From Caryophanales bacterium (GTDB lineage Bacteria > Bacillota > Bacilli > Bacillales > Bacillaceae_J): 37,927 nt of DNA. The stretch is taken from the NCBI GenBank assembly GCA_012840465.1, contig DULJ01000022.1, forward strand, positions 1 to 37,927. The letters run 5' to 3'. A program made the position numbers and the translations under genes. This document shows, in pieces, positions 1 through 8,061 of this stretch; positions within the stretch are counted from its first letter, which is position 1; each line of letters starts with the position of its first letter. The notes beneath the pieces are model-generated. The model was not told the origin of the DNA. It ran no database searches and saw nothing but the letters and a program-made list of their open reading frames with translations.

Positions 1-334
1 TTCAATAAGATTTCTCGCCGATAGGACTACCAATAATAAGGTTACTTTCATTTCCATTTCTGGGAGCAGTCAAAATTGTCCATTGGGTTTGTAGGCGGTT
101 TAGATATAACTTTTTGAACATCCTCTAATACGGAAGAATGAAAAAATAGTTTCATTTAAAAAAAGAAGAACGAATTTTCAGCTACAATACAAGAGTTTCT
201 TATCTCATCTAAATTATACCTTTCATGTCTTTTGGACTTTTTTGGTTAATCGACACGTGTGATATTTTATATTACTTTTTCATGACTGAAGTCATAAATA
301 ATATGACGTTATTAGTATTATAATGGGGGTTATT
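1..334. other. Intergenic stretch without a clear gene
   Basis: No convincing gene is visible. The minus strand between 2 and 121 holds a 39-codon frame with protein-like composition (contains TAPRNGNESNLIIGSPIGEK), but its ATG sits directly against the only GAGG, so spacing for translation is poor. It may be the degraded end of a gene that lies off the left edge. An 8-bp palindrome ACACGTGT lies at 253-260. Confidence 0.35.
282..324 (+). promoter_or_regulatory. Candidate promoter and operator of the EAL/HD-GYP operon
   Basis: A perfect inverted repeat, ATGACT-ga-AGTCAT, spans 282-295, and a consensus -10 hexamer TATAAT lies at 319-324. The repeat lies a few bases upstream of where a -35 would be, and no good -35 hexamer is present. 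This arrangement suits an activator-dependent promoter. The regulator is unknown; the operon's own NarL-type response regulator is one possibility, by inference only. Confidence 0.4.
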
Positions 335-373
335 ATGAAAAAAAGTTTAAAAGAGAAAACAACTGGAGGATAA
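335..373 (+). CDS. Possible 12-residue leader peptide overlapping the EAL ribosome site
   Basis: ATG at 335 follows a G-rich site (TGGGGGTT) and opens a 12-codon frame, MKKSLKEKTTGG. Its final GGA-GGA-TAA is also the ribosome binding site of the EAL gene, whose ATG begins 4 bases after the stop. A ribosome ending here would sit on the downstream Shine-Dalgarno sequence, which could couple the two. It could equally be chance in a purine-rich leader. Confidence 0.25.
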   Translation: MKKSLKEKTTGG

Positions 374-377
374 AGTT

Positions 378-1241
378 ATGAAGATTAAATATGTTAACAG
401 AATAGGGGGAAATCAAGGTTTAAGAACAAAAAAAATTCAAGCCAATATGGAGATTATGCTAAAGTTTTTAAATAAACAATATTTTGAACAAGAGATATAT
501 CACTCATTAAAAGAAGGTAATTTTCAATTTGTGTACCAGCCCCAATATTGTTTAAATACAAATAATATTATTGCTGGGGAAGCTTTAATCCGTTGGAATC
601 ACCCGACTTTCGGACAGATTTCACCAGAGCATTTTATTCCACTATGTGAAAAGTTTGGGTTAATAATACCTCTAGGTGAATGGGTGATTGAAAAAGCATG
701 TCAACAGCTACAATTTTGGCATTCGAAAGGGCATAAACTGAAATTATGTGTGAATCTTTCTTTTGGACAACTCTATCAACAAAATTTTATAGAAATGATC
801 TCCAAAATAATCAAGAAAACGAAAGTAGACCCGGCATATTTGGAGTTGGAATTAACCGAAACAATGACAGGTAATGATACAGAGAATTTCACCTCCATTA
901 TTGACGATATTAGAAAGTTAGGAATTCGGGTTGCTCTTGATGATTTTGGGGTTGGATATAGTTCTCTTAGTTATTTAACATTTCTTAATGTTGATCTCAT
1001 AAAAATTGATAAATCCATCATAAATAAAATAAATGAGAGTAAAAAACACAGAGCTGTGTTTGTAGCAATCGTAGCATTGGCCAAAAATTTAAACCTAGAA
1101 GTCGTTGTTGAAGGTATAGAAACAAAGGAGCAAATGGAGTTAATAAAAAATTTAGGTTGTAATATTATGCAAGGTTTCTATTTTAGTAAACCCATTAGAG
1201 AAAACGAATTCGAAAATCTACTACTACGAATGAATAAATAA
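378..1241 (+). CDS. EAL-domain cyclic-di-GMP phosphodiesterase
   Basis: 287 residues, almost entirely one EAL domain, which linearises c-di-GMP to pGpG. The catalytic set appears complete: GEALIRW (EAL Glu), CVNLS (Asn), ELELTET (Glu), ALDDFGVGYSSL (Asp-Asp), IKIDKS (Lys), VVEGIET (Glu) and MQGFYFSKP (Gln). The N-terminal 45 residues are basic and show no membrane segment or sensor domain, so the protein should be cytosolic. The ATG at 378 has GGAGGA 7 bases upstream. It is the first gene of an apparent four-gene operon with an HD-GYP protein, a response regulator and a sensor kinase, so it is probably controlled at the transcript level. Enzyme activity is inferred from the motifs. Confidence 0.9.
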   Translation: MKIKYVNRIGGNQGLRTKKIQANMEIMLKFLNKQYFEQEIYHSLKEGNFQFVYQPQYCLNTNNIIAGEALIRWNHPTFGQISPEHFIPLCEKFGLIIPLGEWVIEKACQQLQFWHSKGHKLKLCVNLSFGQLYQQNFIEMISKIIKKTKVDPAYLELELTETMTGNDTENFTSIIDDIRKLGIRVALDDFGVGYSSLSYLTFLNVDLIKIDKSIINKINESKKHRAVFVAIVALAKNLNLEVVVEGIETKEQMELIKNLGCNIMQGFYFSKPIRENEFENLLLRMNK

Positions 1242-1267
1242 AATTAATGTTCAGAGGGGAATAATAG

Positions 1268-2380
1268 ATGGGTCAAATAATGTCAATTTCTAAAGTTAAA
1301 CCTGGAATGGAATTAGCAGAAGATGTGATGAATCACAATAAGAGTATATTGGTCAAAAAAGGGTTTAAACTAACCGATAGAATAATTGAAATGCTATTCA
1401 ATAAGTATAATGTTAAAGAAGTTGTTATTAAAATAGTTCATAATCAAGCTCCTAAAAATTTTTCTAAAAAGGAGACAAACTTATCTTCACAACATTATGC
1501 AAAAAATAAACTAGCTTTTTTGGATTCTACAGATCATTTAGAAATGATTAAAAAGGAAATTGAAAAGGTTGGGAAATTGATGATTGAAACAAATTTTGTT
1601 CGACATTCGATAAAGGTAGAGAAAATTTTTATGAAAGCTATCCAACAAGAACAAATAATAGAACTGTTATTAAAATTACGTGTTATTAGCAATAACGGTA
1701 AAGAAAATTTACATAGATATATAAAAACATCTTTACTTGCAACTGCAACTGGAATTAATTTGAATTTAGACGAGGATAATTTACTTTTATTAGCTAGGGC
1801 GTCTTTAGTTTATGATATTGGCAACTGTATTATTGATCAAAATCTATTAAATAACAATAGTTTATTACCAAAAAATGATAAAAAGAAGCTGGAAGAGCAT
1901 GTAATCGCAGGTTTTCAAATATTGCAACACAAATTTCCTAAAGAAATTTGTCTACCAGCCTACCAACATCACGAAAGATTCGATGGATCGGGTTATCCAA
2001 ATGGTTTAGAAAATGATCAGTTGCACCTTTTTTCACGTATCATCGGAATTGTTGATGTATATACCGCATTAAGTTCTAATAGACCCCACCGTTCAGCTTA
2101 CCCAACAAATGAAGTAATTGAATTTTTACTTGGTTCAGGGGATGTTTTGTTTGAGTATAAAATTATTGTGGAGTTTCTAAGTATTATCAATATTTATGTT
2201 GCAGGAAGCTTTGTATTACTAAATAATGGAGATATAGGTATAGTTTCAGAAATTAATGGCAATCCACTGGGAAAACCAAAGGTAAAACTTTTATATGATA
2301 AGGAATGGAGAAATCTAAACGGCAAGGAAGTAGATTTAAGTAGAAACCCTTTGTATTTTATAAAGAAGGTAATTGATTAG
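1268..2380 (+). CDS. HD-GYP domain protein with a degenerate HD motif
   Basis: 370 residues. Residues 1-60 resemble the N-terminal module often found before HD-GYP domains (SKVKPGMELAEDV, then ILVKKGFKLTDRII). The HD-GYP domain spans about 145-285. H149, H211, HHE at 234-236, DGSGYP at 239-244 and D263 are kept. The signature HDIGK reads YDIGN at 182-186, so the metal-binding His is Tyr and the conserved Lys is Asn. Family members with an intact set hydrolyse c-di-GMP or pGpG; this one may be weak, altered or a binding-only receptor. A C-terminal segment of about 85 residues follows. RBS GAGGGGA precedes the ATG. It lies 26 bp behind the EAL gene and its stop is close to the start of the response regulator. 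Confidence 0.85.
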   Translation: MGQIMSISKVKPGMELAEDVMNHNKSILVKKGFKLTDRIIEMLFNKYNVKEVVIKIVHNQAPKNFSKKETNLSSQHYAKNKLAFLDSTDHLEMIKKEIEKVGKLMIETNFVRHSIKVEKIFMKAIQQEQIIELLLKLRVISNNGKENLHRYIKTSLLATATGINLNLDEDNLLLLARASLVYDIGNCIIDQNLLNNNSLLPKNDKKKLEEHVIAGFQILQHKFPKEICLPAYQHHERFDGSGYPNGLENDQLHLFSRIIGIVDVYTALSSNRPHRSAYPTNEVIEFLLGSGDVLFEYKIIVEFLSIINIYVAGSFVLLNNGDIGIVSEINGNPLGKPKVKLLYDKEWRNLNGKEVDLSRNPLYFIKKVID

Positions 2381-2411
2381 GGGAATGAGTACCCATATGG
2401 TTGGTGAAAAG

Positions 2412-3107
2412 ATGAGTTTGATAACAATTTTGATTGCAGATGATCAAAGGCTAATGAGTGATGGGTTGAAAACAATACTTGATTTAGAGGAAGATATGGA
2501 AGTTATCGGGACAGTATCGAATGGAAAGGAAGCCTATGAATTTACTAAAAAATATTCACCGTTGGTTGTGTTAATGGATATTAGAATGCCGATAATGAAT
2601 GGAGTAGAAAGCACTAAAAGAATTTCAAACGAATTTCCAAATACGAATGTTGTCATGTTGACGACTTTCGATGAGGATGAGTTTATTGTTGAATCGCTTG
2701 TAAATGGGGCAAAGGGGTTCTTATTAAAGGATATTCCAGGAGATAAGTTAATTGAGGCTGTTCGTGATGCGGCAAAAGGACAAATGATTCTCCCTGGTAA
2801 TATTGCTATGAAATTAGCTCTCAAAATATCTGAATTATCTAAAATATTGGAGATAGAATCCGAAATTAATAAAAAAATCGAAAAGGACCCCATGAATTTT
2901 TCTACACGGGAAAAAGAAATCATTTCATTAATGATGCAGGGGTTGAATAATCAACAAATTTCGGAGCGGATTTTTATTAGTGAAGGCACCGTAAAAAATT
3001 ATATAAGTGATATTTATAATAAAATCGGTATTAATAACCGATCAAAAGCAATTATTTATTTTAGAAAGCTACTAAAAGATAGTAGTGAGGCGTTAAAAAA
3101 TGAGTAG
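2412..3107 (+). CDS. NarL/LuxR-family response regulator
   Basis: Receiver domain (TILIADDQ with the acidic pair, VVLMDIRMP with the phospho-acceptor Asp, MLTTFD, LLKDI with the conserved Lys) joined to a C-terminal LuxR-type helix-turn-helix (STREKEIISLMMQGLNNQQI, then EGTVKNYISDIYNKIG). I start at ATG 2412 because MSLITILIADDQ is the usual beginning and GGTG lies 5 bases upstream. In-frame starts at 2373, 2385 and 2397 also exist; 2397 has an AGGGGA at looser spacing. Its last 8 bases overlap the next gene, a HisKA_3-type kinase, which is the expected partner of a NarL regulator. Targets are unknown, though autoregulation of this c-di-GMP operon is plausible. Confidence 0.9.
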   Translation: MSLITILIADDQRLMSDGLKTILDLEEDMEVIGTVSNGKEAYEFTKKYSPLVVLMDIRMPIMNGVESTKRISNEFPNTNVVMLTTFDEDEFIVESLVNGAKGFLLKDIPGDKLIEAVRDAAKGQMILPGNIAMKLALKISELSKILEIESEINKKIEKDPMNFSTREKEIISLMMQGLNNQQISERIFISEGTVKNYISDIYNKIGINNRSKAIIYFRKLLKDSSEALKNE

Positions 3108-5040
3108 TAAAATTAAAATTCTATTTTCAACCTTTACTCTATTTTTTTTCTTCTCTTTGAATGTAAGTGCTAACAGTATTATGTTAGCCCAATCAGGGGA
3201 AATGGATGTAAGAAATGCTAATCCAAATGAGTTAATCGCATTAAATGGTGAATGGCTTTACTATTGGAATAAATTATTGCTTCCTGATGAATTACATCAA
3301 CATCAGCCTACTACAATGATCCCTCTGCCAAGCCAGTGGTCTAATTTTGAATATGGGGACGGGAAATTTATTCCGGGTCAAGGATACGGGACATTTGTTT
3401 TGTCGTTGAAAATTCCTGAACGTGACGTCGGTAAGTCAATGGGAGTTTACATTCCGACCTTTAATACAGCCATTGAGTTATATATAGATGGAAAATTGGT
3501 TGGAAAAGTTGGTGAAGTTGGTACAAGTAAAGAGACGATGAAACCCAAATATATCCCTGAAGTATTCACTTTTACACCCCAATCAAATAAAATTGAAATT
3601 GTTATTCTGAACTCTAATTTTCACCATTTAAAAGGTGGTGTTCTCGGAGAAATACTGTTCGGCGATGCTCTTTTAGTGCAAAACTTTAAAGAAAAGGCGG
3701 TTGCGAAAACCAGTTTTTTATTTGGTATTTTTGCATTGATTAGTCTATACCATCTAGTAGTTTATTTGTTTCGTAAAAGCGAAACTCGTTCATTGGCATT
3801 CTCGCTAGTTAGTCTTGACATTGCTATTCGAACCTTGCTTACTGATCAAGCGCTGCTGATTCGAATATTTCCCGAATTCGGTTGGACGCTAGCATTAAAG
3901 ATCGAATATTTAACGATTTTTACTGGTTTTTTCCTTTATATTATATTTCTAAAAACACTATATCCAAAGGAATGGAATTTGTTCATTTATCGTCTTTCAT
4001 TGTTCATTACGGGTTTATTCTCGCTTGCTGTTGTCATTACACCACCAACTACTTTTACTCACTTATTAAAGCCGTTTACCTTTATAGCCATAATGCTTCT
4101 TGTCTATTTTTTCTATATTATGTTTGTTGCTATGATTCGTAAGCGTGAAGGAGCGGTTTTAAATTTTTCTACATGTGTATTTTTCTATGTTACCATTTTG
4201 AATGATGTACTTTACTATAACGAATACATTAAATCTTTTGATATGGTGTCAATGGGCTTTTTCATATTTTTATTCTCACAATTTATTATCCTAACTCGGG
4301 AATATGCAAAATCTTTCCAAGAAACTGACCGTCTAAATGCTTTATTAGTAGAGTCTAATACAAAGCTAGAAGAACGAGTGATCTCGCAAACTGAGTCGTT
4401 AGCTCAATCGATGAAAGAAACTGCAATTGCTCTAAGTGAAAAAATGATGTTAGAGGAACGGAATCGGCTTGTAGGAGAAATTCACGACACGGTTGGGCAC
4501 ACACTAACAACGATTAATATCCAAATCGAAGCTGGAAAACGGTTAATTCAAAATAAACCAACTGAAGCAGTAGAAAAATTAGAAAGATCACAAGAGCAAA
4601 TTCGAGTGGGTCTTAATGAAATACGAAATTCACTTAGATTATTAAAGGACGATAAAACTAACGTAAGTGATTACTTATTTTCTATAAAGAATCTTATCTT
4701 AAATACAGAAAAAAATACAGGTGTGGTAATTAATTCATTAATAAACGTAACAAAGCCTCTATCATCTAAAAAGCAAGATTTATTATACCGAGCCCTCCAA
4801 GAGGGGCTAACAAATGGAATTAGACATGGAAAAAGCAGTCACTTTGATTTTTTTCTTTATGAATCCAGTGATTATCTTATTTTTAAATTAGAGGATGATG
4901 GGGAAGGGGCTGATGAAATTCAGCTAGGCCTAGGACTTACAATGATGAGGTCGCGAGTAAAGGAGTTTAACGGCGAAATATATATTGAATCAAAAAAAAG
5001 ACAGGGATTTACAATTGAAATATGTTTACCATGTGAATAA
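3100..5040 (+). CDS. 7TMR-DISM sensor histidine kinase (HisKA_3 type)
   Basis: 646 residues. A signal sequence or first membrane helix lies at about 5-25. It is followed by a jelly-roll extracellular domain of the 7TMR-DISM type (LNGEWLYYWNKLL, PLPSQW, GYGTFVLSLKIP), about seven membrane helices between roughly 200 and 405, and a coiled coil at about 415-450. The cytoplasmic kinase has the HisKA_3 phosphorylation motif EIHDTVGHTLT and an ATPase domain with ALQEGLTNGIRHG (N box), DDGEGADE and GLGLTMMRSRV. The extracellular fold suggests a carbohydrate or small-molecule ligand, but the ligand is not readable from sequence. The start overlaps the response-regulator gene by 8 bases, so the pair is translationally coupled. 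A strong terminator follows at once. Confidence 0.92.
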   Translation: MSSKIKILFSTFTLFFFFSLNVSANSIMLAQSGEMDVRNANPNELIALNGEWLYYWNKLLLPDELHQHQPTTMIPLPSQWSNFEYGDGKFIPGQGYGTFVLSLKIPERDVGKSMGVYIPTFNTAIELYIDGKLVGKVGEVGTSKETMKPKYIPEVFTFTPQSNKIEIVILNSNFHHLKGGVLGEILFGDALLVQNFKEKAVAKTSFLFGIFALISLYHLVVYLFRKSETRSLAFSLVSLDIAIRTLLTDQALLIRIFPEFGWTLALKIEYLTIFTGFFLYIIFLKTLYPKEWNLFIYRLSLFITGLFSLAVVITPPTTFTHLLKPFTFIAIMLLVYFFYIMFVAMIRKREGAVLNFSTCVFFYVTILNDVLYYNEYIKSFDMVSMGFFIFLFSQFIILTREYAKSFQETDRLNALLVESNTKLEERVISQTESLAQSMKETAIALSEKMMLEERNRLVGEIHDTVGHTLTTINIQIEAGKRLIQNKPTEAVEKLERSQEQIRVGLNEIRNSLRLLKDDKTNVSDYLFSIKNLILNTEKNTGVVINSLINVTKPLSSKKQDLLYRALQEGLTNGIRHGKSSHFDFFLYESSDYLIFKLEDDGEGADEIQLGLGLTMMRSRVKEFNGEIYIESKKRQGFTIEICLPCE

Positions 5041-5042
5041 TA

Positions 5043-5083
5043 AAAAGGATTGAACTCGTTCTTGGGCGGAGTTCAATCCTTTT
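5043..5083. terminator. Strong bidirectional intrinsic terminator
   Basis: A perfect 15-bp stem, AAAAGGATTGAACTC (5043-5057) with GAGTTCAATCCTTTT (5069-5083), closes an 11-base loop. It ends in T runs on both strands, so it can stop the kinase operon from the left and the cadCA transcript from the right. Confidence 0.9.
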
Positions 5084-5215
5084 AACTTCATTCAGCAGAA
5101 GTCTCCCACTTCCATAAGTGGTGAGATGAGTGCAAGTTAGTATTTTAAATTTAGTAGGGGGGACAAACCCCTGCTGAATAAAGTTAAAGCCTCCGGCGGA
5201 TGCCACAGATTTTAA
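5081..5215. repeat. Structured repeat or RNA-like element, possibly IS-derived
   Basis: TTTAACTTCATTCAGCAG (5081-5098) pairs with CTGCTGAATAAAGTTAAA (5171-5188) with one mismatch. Inside are two small hairpins (CCACTT-ccat-AAGTGG, and an AGGGGG/CCCCT arm). A GC-rich GCCTCCGGCGGATGCC follows on the right. The layout suits a mobile miniature element or a non-coding RNA such as the guide-RNA end of an IS200/IS605 element; no transposase or tnpB is adjacent. The minus-strand frame through it (ending near 5009) is a by-product of the structure. Confidence 0.5.
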
Positions 5216-5227
5216 AAGGTAGCAAAA

Positions 5228-7363
5228 CTATTGGTCTTTAATTTTCATTAATCTCAAACTATTGAGGGTCACAATTAAAGTGGCTCCCATATCTGCAAAT
5301 ATGGCGATCCAAAGCGTTAACCAACCAGGTACGACTAAAAGTAAAGCTAATATCTTCACGATTAAAGAGAATGCAATGTTTTGCTTAATCGTTTCAAGTG
5401 CCTTCCGACTTAATTTGATTGTAAATGGCAATTTCCTTAGATCATCAGACATTAACGCGATATCAGCGGTTTCAAGAGCAGTATCCGTTCCGGCTCCACC
5501 CATTGCAACCCCAATATTAGAGGCGGCAAGGGCTGGAGCATCGTTTACACCGTCACCAACCATTGCTACGCTATGGTATTTTTCACGTAGTTCTTTTATG
5601 ATGTTTAATTTATCCTCTGGTAGCAAATCAGCCTTAATTTCTGAAATTCCAATTTCTTTTCCAATCGCATTTGCTGTTCTTTCATTATCACCGGTAAGCA
5701 TAACTGTTTTTTCGATTCCAAGCTCGTGAAGTTTTCGAATAACTTCATTGGATGTTTCCCTTATTTGGTCAGCTACAGCAATTAAGCAAAGAATTTCATT
5801 CGCGGTACCAATGATCATGACGGTTTTACCTTGTATTTGAAGCGACGAAATTTTTTCTGTAATTGTATTATCAATGCCATCTGGAAGGATTTCCTTAAAC
5901 AAGTTTGGGCTTCCGACATAATACATTTCGTTTTTAACTCTTGCTTTTATTCCTTTTCCTGTAAGTGAATGTAATTCTTCAACAGCTATATCATTGAAAT
6001 TTAATCCGTTGGCTTCGGCCTTTTTCATGATTGCTGAAGCAAGAGGGTGTTGAGATCCTTTTTCGATCGCTGCTGTAATGGCTAATAGTTCATTTTCATT
6101 CCCGTCAAAAGTCACAATATCTGTCACTACTGGAATGCCTTTTGTAAGAGTTCCGGTTTTATCAAAAGCAATGACTTTTAACGATCCTGTTTTTTCTAAA
6201 TGGATGCCGCCTTTAATTAAAACTCCATTTCTTGCAGCATTTCCAATGGCTGTTACGACAGAAACAGGTGTTGAAATAACGAGGGCACAAGGACAGCCAA
6301 CAACTAGTACAGATAATCCTTGGTAAATCCACGTGCTCCAATCACCGCCTAATAATGGTGGGATAATGGCAATCAAAAACGCTAAAACAACAATCGCCGG
6401 TGTGTAATATTTTGCAAATTTATCTATAAAAGCTTGAGATGGTGCGCGTTCCGCTTGGGCCTCTTCCACTAAATGAATGATTTTGGACAATGTTGTATCT
6501 TCTACTAATTTCGTTACTCTAATTTCAAGTAAGCCTTCTTCATTTAAGGTACCAGCAAATACTTCATCATCAATGGTCTTAGTTACAGGAACAGATTCAC
6601 CCGTAATCGCGGCTTGATTTAATGTTGAAGTTCCTTTAATAACAGTGCCGTCCATAGCCAGCTTTTGTCCCGGTTTTACAATCATGATGTCGCCAACCTG
6701 AATGTCATACACATTGATTGGAAATTCTCGGGTACCACGCCGGATTAATGCTTCCTTAGGTGCAATGTCCATTAATGACTCAATAGACTCTCGCGCTTTA
6801 TCCATAGAAAATCTCTCTAGAGCCTCACTAATAGCGAAGAGTATAACGACAGTTGCCCCTTCGCTCCATTCACCAATTAAAGCAGCTCCAATGATAGCAA
6901 TTGTCATAAGTGTGCTCATATCAAACTGAAACTTGCTTAAATTTTTAAGACCTTTCCTAAATAATGTGTACCCACCAATTAGAATGGAGGCTGCAAAGAC
7001 AATCATTGGGGCAATATGATCTTCACCGTATTGATGCTCTAAAAACCAAGCGAAAAGCAGTAATGCTGCGGAGATGTACACTTTTATATTTTCTTTTTGT
7101 TTCCAAAATGGTTCTTGTTCAATTCTTTGTTCTTTTTCCCCTCGCAATTTTAAGTTTTCAAAAGCACCTGCTTTTTCAAGCTCTTCAATTGTTGTATTCC
7201 CATAAACTGTAATCTTTGCGGCACCGAAGTTTACCCGTGCATCAATAACACCATCCAGGTGTTTTACATTCTCTTCGAATGTTTTTGCACAGCTTGCTCA
7301 GGAAAAGCCTTGAACTCTGTAAGTTTTCGCATCATGGTTCTTTAATATTGCTTGATCAGACAT
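5228..7363 (-). CDS. Cd/Zn/Pb-exporting P1B-type ATPase CadA with in-frame TGA at codon 22
   Basis: Exports Cd2+, Zn2+ or Pb2+ across the membrane using ATP. In the 711-codon frame, codons 14-70 are a heavy-metal-associated domain, TGES is near 254, CPC near 357, DKTGT near 401, HPLAS follows, and GDGVND and the P1B-2-type ADMGATLIV tail come last. The frame is intact except codon 22 (complement 7298-7300), where the metal-site motif GFSCASC reads GFS-TGA-ASC: the first Cys is a TGA. The ATG at 7363 overlaps the end of cadC by 8 bases, as in known cadCA operons. If the TGA is a plain stop, the only early restart is a TTG at 7147 without a good ribosome site, giving a 639-residue pump lacking its N-terminal metal site. 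Alternatives are readthrough or selenocysteine. Confidence 0.85.
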
Positions 7364-7724
7364 TGGCTTTCTCCTCTTTTGTATGAGCTAATGAAATTTC
7401 AATTAGCTGCTTTACATGTTCATCATCGAGAGAATAGAAAGCTAATTTTCCTTCTTTACGATATTTAACAATCCCATGGCTTTTAAGGGTACGTAAATGA
7501 TGGGAGGCTGTTGCAACAGTAGCGCCAATGATATTGGCTACGTCACATACACATAACTCTTCATCTTGGCATAAGGCATAGGCGATCTTTACCCTATTTT
7601 CATCCGCAAGTGCTTTAAAAACTAAAGCAATATTTGATAAATCTTTATTTTGCATATCGTTTTGAATTCGATTAACTTTTTCTTCATCAAAACAATAAAT
7701 ATCACAACTATCCTTTGACCCCAT
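7356..7724 (-). CDS. CadC-type ArsR/SmtB repressor
   Basis: 122 residues. The winged helix-turn-helix carries ELCVCDVANIIG, the alpha-3 metal-site signature of CadC, followed by SHHLRTLKSHGIVKYRKEGK. Two further Cys residues lie in the N-terminal arm (SCDIYCF), which together with CVC make the thiolate site that binds Cd2+, Pb2+ or Bi3+ in staphylococcal CadC. The C-terminal DEHVKQLIEISLAH matches the alpha-5 region. Metal binding would release it from the operators just upstream and switch on cadCA. ATG at 7724 follows a GGAAGTG ribosome site. Its stop overlaps the cadA start. Confidence 0.93.
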   Translation of the reverse strand: MGSKDSCDIYCFDEEKVNRIQNDMQNKDLSNIALVFKALADENRVKIAYALCQDEELCVCDVANIIGATVATASHHLRTLKSHGIVKYRKEGKLAFYSLDDEHVKQLIEISLAHTKEEKANV

Positions 7725-7744
7725 AACTGTTCCACTTCCTTGTT

Positions 7745-7809
7745 ATTCAAGTATTCGTTTGAATATATAATAAACCAAATCGCCTTAATATTCAAATGTC
7801 TATTTGAAT
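7745..7809 (-). promoter_or_regulatory. cadCA promoter with two CadC-type operators
   Basis: Operator 1 is a perfect inverted repeat, ATTCAAAT-gtct-ATTTGAAT, at 7790-7809. Operator 2, ATTCAAGT-attc-GTTTGAAT, at 7745-7764 is imperfect. On the minus strand a -35 TTGAAT (7790-7795) lies inside operator 1, with a 17-base spacer and -10 TATTAT (7767-7772). Repressor at operator 1 would cover the -35, and operator 2 lies just downstream of the -10, so both can block polymerase. The centres are 45 bp apart. Confidence 0.8.
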
Positions 7810-7889
7810 GAAAAAGAAGATAAATAACTGGTATAGAATATTTTTGGGGTTAAAAAGTATGTATTAAACAACAGCTCCCTTTACCCATT

Positions 7890-8027
7890 TTACATCTTTT
7901 CTTCACTACAGCTGCGTATTCTTTCTTTTGTTACGATTACATAATCGTACAAGTCTACTTCTTTGCTTTTAGCATGTTGGGATATAGCAGGAACTATTTC
8001 AACGATATCCCCAATTAATGATGTCAT
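7890..8027 (-). CDS. Small ORF of unknown function (45 aa)
   Basis: An ATG at 8027 opens a 45-codon frame containing SLIGDIVEIVPAISQHAK and LYDYVIVTKERIRSC. Composition and codon pattern look coding, but there is no good ribosome site, and a TAA lies six codons upstream in frame. It could be a small protein or the surviving C-terminus of a lost gene. I do not recognise the family. Confidence 0.3.
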   Translation of the reverse strand: MTSLIGDIVEIVPAISQHAKSKEVDLYDYVIVTKERIRSCSEEKM

Positions 8028-8061
8028 AATTTCAGCTTCTACCCATTACTTTCTTGTAATC

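Noticed and set aside
1-377. c-di-GMP (GEMM) riboswitch upstream of the EAL operon
   Set aside because: I looked because of the c-di-GMP genes; no GEMM-like tetraloop/receptor pattern could be found in the leader.
5009-5206. 65-codon minus-strand frame over the structured repeat
   Set aside because: It crosses the terminator and the repeat and has no ribosome site; the sequence is explained by RNA/DNA structure.
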